Positions 19,704 through 28,458 of a DNA stretch of 64,000 nucleotides are shown here, one piece after another (position 1 is the first letter of the stretch; every line of letters starts with the position of its first letter). The notes beneath the pieces are model-generated. The model saw only the letters and a list, made by a program, of their open reading frames with translations, searched no databases and was not told where the DNA came from. Source of the DNA: Paucibacter aquatile. Lineage in GTDB: Bacteria > Pseudomonadota > Gammaproteobacteria > Burkholderiales > Burkholderiaceae_C. Made by a program: the position numbers and the translations under genes. Location: NCBI RefSeq assembly GCF_002885975.1, contig NZ_POSP01000004.1, positions 682,001 through 746,000 on the forward strand. Direction: 5' to 3'.

Positions 19704-19803
19704 GGGGGGCTTGTCCAATTCAGGCGGGCGAGCGAGGTACGTGCTTGGCGTGTTCACGGGGCTCGATGCGTTGGCGTGAGGTTAAGCGCTTGCGGGCTAC
19801 GCC

Positions 19804-20784
19804 TCAGTGTTTGAGAGCTTCGGCAATGGACTCGGCCCAGAGCTGTGCCGCAGCCTCTTGGCCAGCGCCCGAAAAGTGGCAGCCATCCCGTCGCAGCGAG
19901 ATGTCGGTCAATGTGTCTGTATCCGGTCCCAGGCGCAGTTGGGCGTGGGCTTTGCTCAAGGCCAGCAGTGCCGCACGGATCGCCACCGGACCCTCATCCG
20001 CGCGCCGGCTGGCAGCGCTCGCCTTGGGATCGAACTCGCAGTGGGTGGAGCGGGCCAGCAAGACCGGTGCTTGAATCCCCGCGTTCTGCAACTGGGTGAG
20101 CAGCCGTTGCCAGGCATGCTGATAGTTGGTGCTTGTCGTGCCCGCCAAGGCATCGGCTTCGCCTTGTTGCCAGAGCACCAGATCAGGGGTCCAGCCGGCC
20201 GCTTTCAGCGCGTGAAGCTCCCGCTGCAATGCCCGATTCAGAGGACTGCTGGGACGGCTCCAGTCTTCGATGGTGGTGGATTGCACCGCCATCACCGCCA
20301 ATTGGGGCGTTCGCATCAAGCCTTGTTGTTGCAGGGCTTGCGGCAGGCGACTCCAAATGCTGCGACCATCGCCGCTGGCGCCTGGCAAGGGGTCTTGGGT
20401 CCACAGGCATTGTGAGCCGTGTTGGACTTGCACCCAGCGTGGCAGCAAGGCTTGACGGGGGGGCTGCGGACCATGGTTGCCGGCATTGGATTGCCCAAGA
20501 ATCAACAGCTTGAGCGGAGCTGCCGTCGTGCCGCCGAGATCGTCATCACAAGGTCGGCTGTGGGCTGCTGGCTGTGCCCGACCCATCAGTTCGCTGTTCA
20601 GCCAAGCGTCACGCCGGCTTTGCTTCAGCCATTGAAGAGCTAAGCTGGCGCACAGGGCGATCAGGGCCAGGAGGATCAGCAGACCAGCGGCCCACATGGA
20701 TTTGCGCCGGCGAGGCCGCGAGTTCTGGATGTCCCGCGCGCCTTGTTCGACCGCGAGGTCAACGGTTGAGGGCTTCAAGTGCAA
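19804..20784 (-). CDS. SGNH-hydrolase-type esterase, membrane anchored
   Basis: This 326-residue protein has a basic N-terminus, one membrane helix (about 30-52) and a periplasmic domain of the SGNH/sialate O-acetylesterase type. The GQSNAGNHG block carries the serine, LVLWQQGEADA resembles the block III region, and DGCHFSGAGQ near the end supplies the Asp-x2-His pair. It probably removes O-acyl groups from the polysaccharide, opposing the acyltransferase encoded just upstream. The annotated start is a TTG 2 bp after the acyltransferase stop. An ATG at 20697 would drop the basic residues in front of the helix, so I kept the longer form. No strong ribosome-binding site is seen. Confidence 0.75.
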   Translation of the reverse strand: MHLKPSTVDLAVEQGARDIQNSRPRRRKSMWAAGLLILLALIALCASLALQWLKQSRRDAWLNSELMGRAQPAAHSRPCDDDLGGTTAAPLKLLILGQSNAGNHGPQPPRQALLPRWVQVQHGSQCLWTQDPLPGASGDGRSIWSRLPQALQQQGLMRTPQLAVMAVQSTTIEDWSRPSSPLNRALQRELHALKAAGWTPDLVLWQQGEADALAGTTSTNYQHAWQRLLTQLQNAGIQAPVLLARSTHCEFDPKASAASRRADEGPVAIRAALLALSKAHAQLRLGPDTDTLTDISLRRDGCHFSGAGQEAAAQLWAESIAEALKH

Positions 20785-20786
20785 AT

Positions 20787-21866
20787 TCAGACGGAGCGAG
20801 GTGAGGCCGTGTGCCCTTGCTGCCTTTGCGCCCAGCGGCGCCGAATGGCGGCCATGGCTGGGCGCTCAACCCATTGGGTGATCAGGTGGGCCAATGCTAG
20901 GCTGAAGAGCAGGGCCAGGGCCACGACCACATCGATGGGCATGCCGCGGGCGAGCAACTGGTTCATCAACACCCAACCGATGTTCTCGTGCAGCAGATAG
21001 AGCGGATAGGAAATGGCGCCCAGCCAGCCCAGCAGACGCAGGCGCAACATGGGCAAGTGCCCCAAGGCCGCTGCATGGACCACCAGCGTCAAACTGGCGG
21101 CCAGCACAGCCATGTGCCAACCTTCGCCCCAGGCGATGGTCAGCAGGGCCAGCAGCACCGAAATGGCAATGCTGCGCTTCAGGGCCGGTGCAGGAGTTGT
21201 CGTCGGTTCAGCCAGTTGGGTCAGCTGGCGCACGCAGATGCCCAGCGCAAACCAAGGCGCCGTGCCCAGGAACAGGGCGCGATGAAGGATCCAGGGCAGA
21301 TCGATGCTCAGGAACTGCGCGCATGCCAGGTACACCAGCTTGATCGAAAGCAGCACTGCGATGGCCCGGTGCACGGCTGACAACTGTCCGACCCGGTACA
21401 AGGTGAACATGGCGATGTAGAACAACATCTCCACCTCTAGCGTCCAGTAGACGCCGTCGACATGCGGAATGTGGGCGAAGCCGTGCAACATGACGACATT
21501 GGCCGCGGCCTGCCAGGCGCTGACCTCTTTGCCGGGCAAGCCGAAGATGCTGACCACAGTGAATGTCAGGGCAATCGCCAGCCAATAGGACGGGAACAAG
21601 CGGCTGAAGCGCGAGACCACGAAATCCATGGGCTGACGGCAACGGTCCAGAGTCATGAAGATGACGAAGCCGCTGATGATGAAGAACAGATTGACGCCCA
21701 GATGACCCCATGGCACTGAAAAGCTTGCCGCGGTGGCTGGCGTAAACAGCTTTTGATGCTGGGTGGTGTAGTGAAAGAACACCACCGCCAGTGCGGCCAG
21801 GCCGCGCAGGGCGTCGACCTGGTCCAGGCGTGTCGGTGCAGCGGCGGCACGGGCGGTCGAGCTCAT
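20787..21866 (-). CDS. Acyltransferase family 3 membrane protein
   Basis: This is an integral membrane O-acyltransferase of about 359 residues. The family signature is visible at the N-terminus (LDQVDALRGLAALAVVFFHYT, with the conserved Arg and His), followed by about ten membrane segments. Such proteins move acetyl or other acyl groups across the membrane onto sugars. I placed the start at the ATG at 21866, whose first base overlaps the flippase stop; an in-frame start further upstream would add residues outside the family and overlap the flippase gene. The SGNH esterase gene follows directly, so a modifying and de-modifying pair is plausible. Confidence 0.88.
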   Translation of the reverse strand: MSSTARAAAAPTRLDQVDALRGLAALAVVFFHYTTQHQKLFTPATAASFSVPWGHLGVNLFFIISGFVIFMTLDRCRQPMDFVVSRFSRLFPSYWLAIALTFTVVSIFGLPGKEVSAWQAAANVVMLHGFAHIPHVDGVYWTLEVEMLFYIAMFTLYRVGQLSAVHRAIAVLLSIKLVYLACAQFLSIDLPWILHRALFLGTAPWFALGICVRQLTQLAEPTTTPAPALKRSIAISVLLALLTIAWGEGWHMAVLAASLTLVVHAAALGHLPMLRLRLLGWLGAISYPLYLLHENIGWVLMNQLLARGMPIDVVVALALLFSLALAHLITQWVERPAMAAIRRRWAQRQQGHTASPRSV

Positions 21867-23329
21867 CAGGCAGCGTGCTTTCTCAGCTTGAGTTTCTGGG
21901 CCAATGCCCCTCCCAGCGTGCTGAATTCGAGCCATAGCGGGTGTTTGAACGCGCGAATCGCCAGCAGCCAGACCGGGACGGACAGGCCTGCTGCGGCCAG
22001 CAGCAGGCGCACGAAGTTGTCCGCATTCAAAGGCACGGCCTGCAGCAGCAGCCATGCGGGAATGAAGCTCAGCACCGCCACCATGGCGCTGCTGCGGCAA
22101 GCTTCAAACAGGTGTTGAAGTCGGAAACCAACGATCTTGTGCAAAAGGGCATGCGACAGCGCGCCAGTGGCCAAGGCGGCAAGCAGCAAACCCCAGCAGG
22201 CTCCCACCAGACCGAATGGAATCACCAACGCCAAGGCGGCCAGTCGGAAACATTGAGTGGCGAATTGCAGCTTGGTCGCCAGGTCGATGCGGCCCTGGGC
22301 AATCAGCATTTCACCGGCCAGGTAGTAGGGCAGTTCGGCCGCGGCCACCAGGCACAAGATTTGCGCCAGCGGCACACTGTCCAGCCATTGCGAACCGTAA
22401 AGAATGCGGATGGCCGAATAGGCCAGCAAGCCGATGAAAAGAAAAAAGGGCCAGCCGATGCCGGTCAACAGGGCCAGGGCCTTGATATAGCCGGTCTTGG
22501 CATCTTCACCGGCGCGGGCCGCGCGGGCGAAGTAGGGCAGGCAAATCGGCATGACCGCGCGCAAGACCGTGCGGTTGAAAATTTCCATCAAGCCATTGGC
22601 CCGGCTGTAGAAGGCCACGGCCGCCATATCGAGCACACGTCCGATCACGGCCTCCGGCGCGCTGCGGCCGGCTTGTGAGAACAAGTAGATGCCCGTGGCC
22701 TGTTTGCCAAATCGGATGACCTCGCCGATGCCCTTGAGCCCTGGCCAACGGGGCATGCTGGCTGGTCGCATGAAGTTGGCCAAAGCCACGGTCCAGACGA
22801 TGGAGGCCAGCGAGGACCAGGCCATGCTCATATAGCCCAGGCCGCCCAGCGCACAGGCCATGACCACGATGAAACCGACGATATTGGCGCTGATATTGAC
22901 CAGGAAGATCGGCCGGTAGTTCATGTCGCGCCGGAAGCAGGCCATGGTCACGGCGCCAAAAGGCACCAACAGAAAATTCAGCGAAAGCACCCGCAAAACG
23001 TCGGTCACTCCGTCTTGGCGATAGAACTCTCCGACCCAGCTGCTGCCGAAGAAAAGCAAAGCGGCCATCAGCCAAGACACGCCGATATTGGCTGCCAGCG
23101 AGGCCCGGATCTTGTCCGCGGTCAGCTCTTTCTCCTGGATCAGGTACTCAGCCACGCCGAAGTCCCGAAATGTGGAGGCCAGGCTGGACAGCACCGCAGC
23201 GACGGCAAAGATGCCGATCTCAGTCGGATTCAAGAGCCGGGAAATGACCAGGGTGCTCAGCAATTGCAGCACCACGCCCAGATAGTTGTCGGCCAGTGAG
23301 TAAGCCAGGGAGCGACGGACAGTGGTCAT
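21866..23329 (-). CDS. Polysaccharide flippase (MOP superfamily, Wzx-like)
   Basis: This 487-residue polytopic membrane protein has about twelve to fourteen hydrophobic segments. The N-terminus (YSLADNYLGVVLQLLSTLVISRLLNPTEIGIFAV) is typical of oligosaccharide flippases of the Wzx/PST type, which move undecaprenyl-linked repeat units to the periplasmic face. I placed the start at the ATG at 23329 (MTTVRRSLAYS); a longer open frame to 23428 adds a Cys/Pro-rich tail unlike the family. The stop shares one base with the acyltransferase start (TGATG), indicating translational coupling. Confidence 0.88.
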   Translation of the reverse strand: MTTVRRSLAYSLADNYLGVVLQLLSTLVISRLLNPTEIGIFAVAAVLSSLASTFRDFGVAEYLIQEKELTADKIRASLAANIGVSWLMAALLFFGSSWVGEFYRQDGVTDVLRVLSLNFLLVPFGAVTMACFRRDMNYRPIFLVNISANIVGFIVVMACALGGLGYMSMAWSSLASIVWTVALANFMRPASMPRWPGLKGIGEVIRFGKQATGIYLFSQAGRSAPEAVIGRVLDMAAVAFYSRANGLMEIFNRTVLRAVMPICLPYFARAARAGEDAKTGYIKALALLTGIGWPFFLFIGLLAYSAIRILYGSQWLDSVPLAQILCLVAAAELPYYLAGEMLIAQGRIDLATKLQFATQCFRLAALALVIPFGLVGACWGLLLAALATGALSHALLHKIVGFRLQHLFEACRSSAMVAVLSFIPAWLLLQAVPLNADNFVRLLLAAAGLSVPVWLLAIRAFKHPLWLEFSTLGGALAQKLKLRKHAA

Positions 23330-23372
23330 CGGGAAAACGCAATCTCGTGGGCAGACATGGCCATGGGCGACG

Positions 23373-24119
23373 TCAGCGGCTGCGACCAGCGTCGCTGGCA
23401 GAGCCGCTGGGCGCGGAGGCAGTGGCATCGGCGGCCGTCGCGGACGAGGCCGCCGCTGGGGATGGGTAGGGGGTCACCTTGGACGGATCACCGCCCAGGC
23501 GACGGTAGAAGTTGCGCAACTCCGGGGCATCCGGAGCGTGGCGCAACCCTTCTTCGATCAATTCGCGTGCCGCATCCTTCTGGCCCGCCTTGACCAGCAC
23601 CTCTGCCCAGCCGGTGTAGGCCGGCGGGTAGCCTGGCTTGATCTGGCGTGCGTTGTCGTAGGCGTCAAAGGCCTTGCTGAAGTTCTCCAACTGCAAAGCG
23701 GCGTCGCCGATGCGTGCGTACACCTCAGGCTTCAGGCGGAAGTCGGCCGAGGCATTGTTGATGACGTACTCCAGGTCGTTGAGCGCGGTCGTCACCAAGT
23801 GGGCACGTTTTTCCTTGTTGGGTGTCATGCTGGCGCGTCGCAGGCTGACCAAGGCCCAGCAGTAGTGGTGCACATGCTTGAAGGTCTCGCCCATCCGCGC
23901 GCCCCAGTACGCCCATTTGGGATGGGAAAAGGAGTAGACCGGGTAATTCAGGCGGTCTTGGCAAAAATCGGGCAGCAGGGCGATTTCTCCGGCCGTGAAG
24001 TTGCCTTGCTCTGCGCTGTGCGCGGGTGCCTGGAGCGTCAGGCACAAGAGCGTAGCGACCATCAAAACGCGGTGAGGGCGGCGGTGTGGGGTGACGCTGG
24101 ATGAGGGCATGGCGGGCAT
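23373..24119 (-). CDS. Exported TPR protein of the exopolysaccharide operon
   Basis: This 248-residue protein has a signal peptide ending near APAHSA, a middle region with conserved Cys and Trp/Tyr residues (LPDFCQDR, WAYWGARMGETFKHVHHYCWAL), and at least two tetratricopeptide repeats at about 140-215 (YARIGDAALQLENFSKAFDAYD; YTGWAEVLVKAGQKDAARELI). A role as a periplasmic scaffold for the export machinery is inferred from TPR proteins in other polysaccharide loci. The ATG directly follows the stop of the upstream GNAT gene. A second in-frame ATG at 24110 is equally possible. Confidence 0.82.
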   Translation of the reverse strand: MPAMPSSSVTPHRRPHRVLMVATLLCLTLQAPAHSAEQGNFTAGEIALLPDFCQDRLNYPVYSFSHPKWAYWGARMGETFKHVHHYCWALVSLRRASMTPNKEKRAHLVTTALNDLEYVINNASADFRLKPEVYARIGDAALQLENFSKAFDAYDNARQIKPGYPPAYTGWAEVLVKAGQKDAARELIEEGLRHAPDAPELRNFYRRLGGDPSKVTPYPSPAAASSATAADATASAPSGSASDAGRSR

Positions 24120-26327
24120 TCAAGCATTGTCAGGGAGGTTGGTCGTCTGCGTTGCAGCATCTTCCGGAGCTTTGCGTAGTCTTTGCCAGGCCTGTTGCAG
24201 GCGCGCCAGCCAGGGGCGCAGCCACGTGGCCAGGCGATCTCGTACATGGAGCTTGAGACCGGGCCAGGTCTTCGGGTTGTAGGCCACCCAACCCCAACGT
24301 TCGCGCCGCTGACTGAGCCAGCGCTTCTTGTAGGGGTCGTCGCCAATCAGGTAGTCGACTTCCTTGACCTGGTCGATGTCGATCACATGCTTCATGACCT
24401 CGGCGGTCAGAACACTGCCGGGCGCAAAGCGCTTGTACTCTTCGTCGTATGCCACCTTGTAGATGTCGGCACGACCATGGGACGACAGCCACAGCTGGGC
24501 GGCAATCGGGGTGTCGCCATGCCAGGCCAGGCCGAGGCGCAGCCAACCGCGCTGGGCACAACGGCGCATCAGGTTCGGGATGAAATCAGGGTAGGGCTCG
24601 GGCTTCTTCCAGCTGCGCGCATAGACCGAGGCAAAGGCCTCCAGGCCGCGCTCGAGGTCGGCTGGGTCAGTGATCACCTCAAGCCGCCCTTGTTCTTGCA
24701 GCAGCTTCTTGCGCATGCGTCGGACTGTGCCGCGCAGACTGGTGCTCAGCTGATCCACAAAGGCATCACCGCTGATCGTGATGGTCTGGAACCAATTGCC
24801 AAAGCAAAAATATGGGTGAGTCTTGAGTCCAGCCTGGCGCATGCCTTCGCCCAGCATGCGGTAGGCATCCGAGTCGCGATCGAGCGGCGCGAAGTACATG
24901 GCGTAGATCTCGGGTCGTTCGGCCAAGATCATGCGGAACAAATGAGTGATGTCCGTGACCTGGGCCTCGGGTGCCAGGACCGGGGCGTACAACGCGGTGT
25001 AGTAATTGCCCAGTGCCACCAGCCGGCCATGGCGCGGTGCCAAGTCCATTTCCATGCGCACCGGCAGCACGATCAGCGCCTTGCCCTGACGGCGCAGCAC
25101 GTAAAAGCCGGGGGCGTCTTCGGCCGTCATCACCGTGTCCAGCAGCACCTGGTACCAATCCGAGCTGAACTGTGCAGACTGGCGTTCGGATTGGGCCATC
25201 AGGGCCTTCACATCGTCCGGGAAGTCGGTAGGCCGCTTGTAGAACTCCAGCGAGGCTTCTGCCTGGGGCAGGCTGGGGTCGAGCAGGCTGGGTGTGAAGC
25301 AACGCCTGATCTGGCGCGCGGCGCTGAAGGTTCTGGCTATCAAGGCGTGGCGATACAGGCTGAAATGGAGGATGAGCCGAGACTCGCTGCCCCAGGACAA
25401 AAGATCCTGATCGGCATTGGTGTAGAACTCAATTCGGCGCCCCGGATAGCGCTGGTGCAGATTCCTAATGACAAACATCAGCAGTATCCTTCCCGGTGCA
25501 AGTCTGGCATAGGCCTCGGCGTAGGTGGTTTTGAGAAAAACCACCGATTCATTGCGCAGGATGACCAGGCGCGAGGCGACCAAATCGGCCCCGAACCACA
25601 TCTCGAACACCAGCGCTTTGCCCAGCTGGGCAAACTCTCGCATGATCTCGCGGTAGAAGTGGCCTTGCTGGTTGTCAGCGCTGAGGGCTGTTCCCGTGCT
25701 GCCTTTCCATCCGCGTGATTCAAGCTCGGCATAACGAAGCACTGCCGCGTCGATGTCCTGCGCCTGATCGACCACCCGAAAATCTGGCTGCAAGCCCTCT
25801 TCCTGGGTGCGTCGCTCATAGCGGCGCATATTGCTGATGAGTTTTTTGTGCCGCGAAGCCCAGTAGCTCTCGAAACTGCCCGTCATCGGAATGGCGATGG
25901 TTCGGGCATGTTCAAGCGAACGGCTGGCAGCGCGCGGGTTGGCCTCGAGGCCAGCGGTTTGGGTGAATCCGGTGTCGATGCACATCAGATCCAGGGCCCA
26001 GGCAGGAGCGGGCAGATGGGCCAGCAGGTCTTGGGCCGCAGCCAGATCGGGTAGCAAGGCCGGCGCGATTTGGGCCTGGCTTGGCAGAAACGTGGCCCAG
26101 GTGCCGAAGTCTCGGCGGCGCAGCACCAGCATGGCATCGGCCTTGCCGTCTTGGCGGCGGATGCAGAGCAACTCGCTTCCGTTTCCAAAGTGTTTGAGCA
26201 ATTGGTTGACGAACCCGCTCCAGAGCATGGGGTGGGCACGGAAGCTTTGGCGGTTCAGCTCATCCCACTCCACGCTGAAATCGCCGAGCGCATGTCGAAG
26301 CGGGTGACAGCTCCAGCTGCCGCTCAT
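24120..26327 (-). CDS. FemAB-like protein with two tandem GNAT domains
   Basis: This 735-residue protein carries two copies of the GNAT/FemAB-like acyltransferase fold (Acetyltransf_6 type). The first covers about 60-330 (YWASRHKKLISNMRRYERR, ELESRGWKGSTGTALS). The second covers about 390-690 (LSTSLRGTVRRMRKKLLQEQGRLEV, YARSWKKPEPYPDF, VDYLIGDDPYKKRW). Exosortase-A loci usually carry FemAB-like proteins of about half this size, so this looks like an internal duplication or fusion. It may transfer an acyl or aminoacyl group to a sugar. The start at 26327 gives a 4-bp ATGA overlap with the DegT-like gene; the longer open frame upstream overlaps that gene in another frame. Confidence 0.8.
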   Translation of the reverse strand: MSGSWSCHPLRHALGDFSVEWDELNRQSFRAHPMLWSGFVNQLLKHFGNGSELLCIRRQDGKADAMLVLRRRDFGTWATFLPSQAQIAPALLPDLAAAQDLLAHLPAPAWALDLMCIDTGFTQTAGLEANPRAASRSLEHARTIAIPMTGSFESYWASRHKKLISNMRRYERRTQEEGLQPDFRVVDQAQDIDAAVLRYAELESRGWKGSTGTALSADNQQGHFYREIMREFAQLGKALVFEMWFGADLVASRLVILRNESVVFLKTTYAEAYARLAPGRILLMFVIRNLHQRYPGRRIEFYTNADQDLLSWGSESRLILHFSLYRHALIARTFSAARQIRRCFTPSLLDPSLPQAEASLEFYKRPTDFPDDVKALMAQSERQSAQFSSDWYQVLLDTVMTAEDAPGFYVLRRQGKALIVLPVRMEMDLAPRHGRLVALGNYYTALYAPVLAPEAQVTDITHLFRMILAERPEIYAMYFAPLDRDSDAYRMLGEGMRQAGLKTHPYFCFGNWFQTITISGDAFVDQLSTSLRGTVRRMRKKLLQEQGRLEVITDPADLERGLEAFASVYARSWKKPEPYPDFIPNLMRRCAQRGWLRLGLAWHGDTPIAAQLWLSSHGRADIYKVAYDEEYKRFAPGSVLTAEVMKHVIDIDQVKEVDYLIGDDPYKKRWLSQRRERWGWVAYNPKTWPGLKLHVRDRLATWLRPWLARLQQAWQRLRKAPEDAATQTTNLPDNA

Positions 26328-27553
26328 GGTCGGGCTCCTTGCCGCGACAGGCAAGCATGCAGGGTACGGCTCATCCAGTGCCACTGCGCTTCGCTCAAGC
26401 CTTGATGGCAGGGCAGGTGCAGCAGGCCCAGTCGATAGCGGCGCGCCGTGCTGCATTCCGAGGCCAGTTCGTCATCCCAGCGCCAGATCGGCAGGCCGGC
26501 ATGCTTGAGTCGGGCAAAGTGGAGTTCAGGCGCCTCCAGCAGCACCGGAAACATATAAGGCACACAGGTTTCGGGCAGGCTTGCGTGCAGGGGCCGGAGC
26601 CAGGGCAACTCAGCGCACAGGTTCAGCCAGCGACGGAAGTTCTCGCGCCGCCGAGCCGCCACTGGGGCCAAGGCACTGCGAGCCAGAATGAAGCTGGAGA
26701 TGGGCAGTTGGTAGCTGCCTTCATCGGTGGGGAGGTAATGGGATGAAATGCCGACGCAATCTTCTTCCCATTCCCGGGCCGGCGTAGCCGCAGCGGTCAA
26801 CTGCGGATCGGGCTCGACAAAGCGCGGCGCCTGTGCAGGACCTGCCGCCAGCTCGCGCAGCAACTGAGCCACCTGTCGCCAGCCCTGGCGGCCTCGGCGG
26901 GGCGTTTCGATGTTTGCCGCGATCGGGCCCTCTGGGCGGGTCCAGAGCAGGCCCATCTCGGGCACGGGGATGAACTTGTAGGGACTGGAAACCGCGTAAT
27001 CGCCGTGCATGCCGATGCCTTCGGGCAGTGCTCCGGGCCCCAGTGCCAGGCAGTGCGAGCAGTCTTCGATCAAGCTGAGTTGATGGGTCTCGCACAGGGC
27101 GCGTACCGCTTGCATCAGCTCGGGCGATTGGGCAAAGCCAAAGAAGTGGGTCAACAGCAGACAGCCGCCGCGCAGGTCTCGGCTTTGCAGCAGAGCCTGG
27201 AGCGCAGGCAAGTCAACGGCAAGATCGGGGCGCAAGGCGTAGAGCGCGATGTCAGCGCCCAGACGCAGGGCCGGGTCCACCATGGTCGGGCAGTGGTAGC
27301 TCGGGGCCAGCAAGGTGCGACCAGGCGCGAGCCCTGCGCGCCGACAGGCCTCGAACAATGCGTAGCGGCCACGCAGAAAGACTTGGGTGCGTGTCGGGTC
27401 AAGCCTCACTCCCTCTTGCCGCCACCAACTGATTTGCTTGCGGTCAACCGGCGCCAGCATGGGCACGGCGGCGCGCGGGAAGCGGCAAGGGCTGGCGTCG
27501 AAGCGCAAGCGACGCAACACAGGCCGCGGTGGACTCTCGGGCACCGAGTTCAT
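26324..27553 (-). CDS. DegT/DnrJ-like PLP-dependent aminotransferase-fold protein
   Basis: This 409-residue protein resembles sugar aminotransferases of the DegT/DnrJ/EryC1 group. TLLAPSYHCPTMVDPALRLGAD corresponds to the cofactor-loop region, LIEDCSHCL to the conserved Asp-His pair, and SSPYKFIPVPEMG holds the candidate Schiff-base lysine. The family is diverged, so the substrate cannot be named; an amino-sugar or amino-acyl donor for the adjacent double GNAT protein is an inference. Both ends overlap neighbours by 4 bp (ATGA), with the GNAT gene downstream and hydrolase 1 upstream, indicating a tightly coupled operon. Confidence 0.78.
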   Translation of the reverse strand: MNSVPESPPRPVLRRLRFDASPCRFPRAAVPMLAPVDRKQISWWRQEGVRLDPTRTQVFLRGRYALFEACRRAGLAPGRTLLAPSYHCPTMVDPALRLGADIALYALRPDLAVDLPALQALLQSRDLRGGCLLLTHFFGFAQSPELMQAVRALCETHQLSLIEDCSHCLALGPGALPEGIGMHGDYAVSSPYKFIPVPEMGLLWTRPEGPIAANIETPRRGRQGWRQVAQLLRELAAGPAQAPRFVEPDPQLTAAATPAREWEEDCVGISSHYLPTDEGSYQLPISSFILARSALAPVAARRRENFRRWLNLCAELPWLRPLHASLPETCVPYMFPVLLEAPELHFARLKHAGLPIWRWDDELASECSTARRYRLGLLHLPCHQGLSEAQWHWMSRTLHACLSRQGARP

Positions 27554-28458
27554 GGGTGTGCCCGTGCGTCGAGCGGGGTCTTGCTGGAGACCTGGCGCAG
27601 CCAGTCAGCCGTCAGCTGGGCCACCTGATCGCGAGCAGCCGCGTTCGAAAAGGTGTGGTCTGCTTCGGTCAGATCGGCGCGCGTCACATAAGTTGCCTGG
27701 AGAAGACCCTGCCAGCCGGCGTCGGCCTGGGCATGTTCCAGGAACTCTTTGGCCGTCAGGTCCCGGCCGCTCAAGATTAGCAGCAAGGGCGAATTCAGCT
27801 GGCGCCAGGCGGTTGCCATTTCCACTTGAAAACTCAGGCTCGTGGCAGCCTTGGCTGCGCCTGCCGCTCGCGCACGGCGCAGGTTGCCGAGCAGATCGCG
27901 CAGAGCCGCGCCTGCAACGCGGCCACTGAGTAGCTTCTTCCAGAACTCCGGCTGCTTGAGTCGGTCCAGGTAGTAATGCTTGACGGTGGCCTTGGCCAGG
28001 CTCGCCTCGGAACGCACCCAGGGATTGAGCAGGCAAAGGCCGGCCAGACGGGTGTCACGACGGCGCTGCCAGTACATCAGCGCGGCCGAAGCGGCATCGC
28101 ACAAGCCCCAGATCACCAGGCGCTGCGCGCCCGGGCAGGCCGCCTGGAAGGCGTCGAGGGCAGCGCCGATGTCGGCCGTGATCTGTTTGAAATCATGCAG
28201 CTCGCCACTGCTGTCGCCCATGCCTCGGTGGTCGAAGCGCAGCACGGGAAAGCCCTGGCGCGCCAGTTCACGGCTCAGCAGGGTGAACTGGCGATGGCTG
28301 CCCGCTCGATACTGGGGCCCCCCGACCACGATCAGCACGCCCAGCGCCTGCGCTGTGACTTCTGCCGGCGGCAGGGTCAGCACCGCCTGCAGGGTTTGCC
28401 CCTCACAGGTGAAGGTCAGTGCCTGTTGAAGGTAGGACTTGCTGGTCACCGTGCTCAT
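27550..28458 (-). CDS. Hydrolase 1, exosortase A system-associated (alpha/beta fold)
   Basis: This is a 302-residue alpha/beta-hydrolase-fold protein matching the exosortase-A-associated hydrolase 1 family. VLIVVGGPQYRAGSHRQF forms the oxyanion-loop region and RFDHRGMGDS the strand-turn after it. The nucleophile elbow reads WGLCDAAS, with Cys120 where serine is usual. An EADHTFSN block near the C-terminus holds the likely histidine. The substrate is unknown; a thioesterase-like role on ACP- or CoA-bound intermediates is inferred from the adjacent acyl carrier protein. The ATG at 28458 gives a 4-bp overlap with the upstream hydrolase 2 gene; the in-frame extension to 28575 is probably not translated. 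Confidence 0.88.
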   Translation of the reverse strand: MSTVTSKSYLQQALTFTCEGQTLQAVLTLPPAEVTAQALGVLIVVGGPQYRAGSHRQFTLLSRELARQGFPVLRFDHRGMGDSSGELHDFKQITADIGAALDAFQAACPGAQRLVIWGLCDAASAALMYWQRRRDTRLAGLCLLNPWVRSEASLAKATVKHYYLDRLKQPEFWKKLLSGRVAGAALRDLLGNLRRARAAGAAKAATSLSFQVEMATAWRQLNSPLLLILSGRDLTAKEFLEHAQADAGWQGLLQATYVTRADLTEADHTFSNAAARDQVAQLTADWLRQVSSKTPLDARAHP

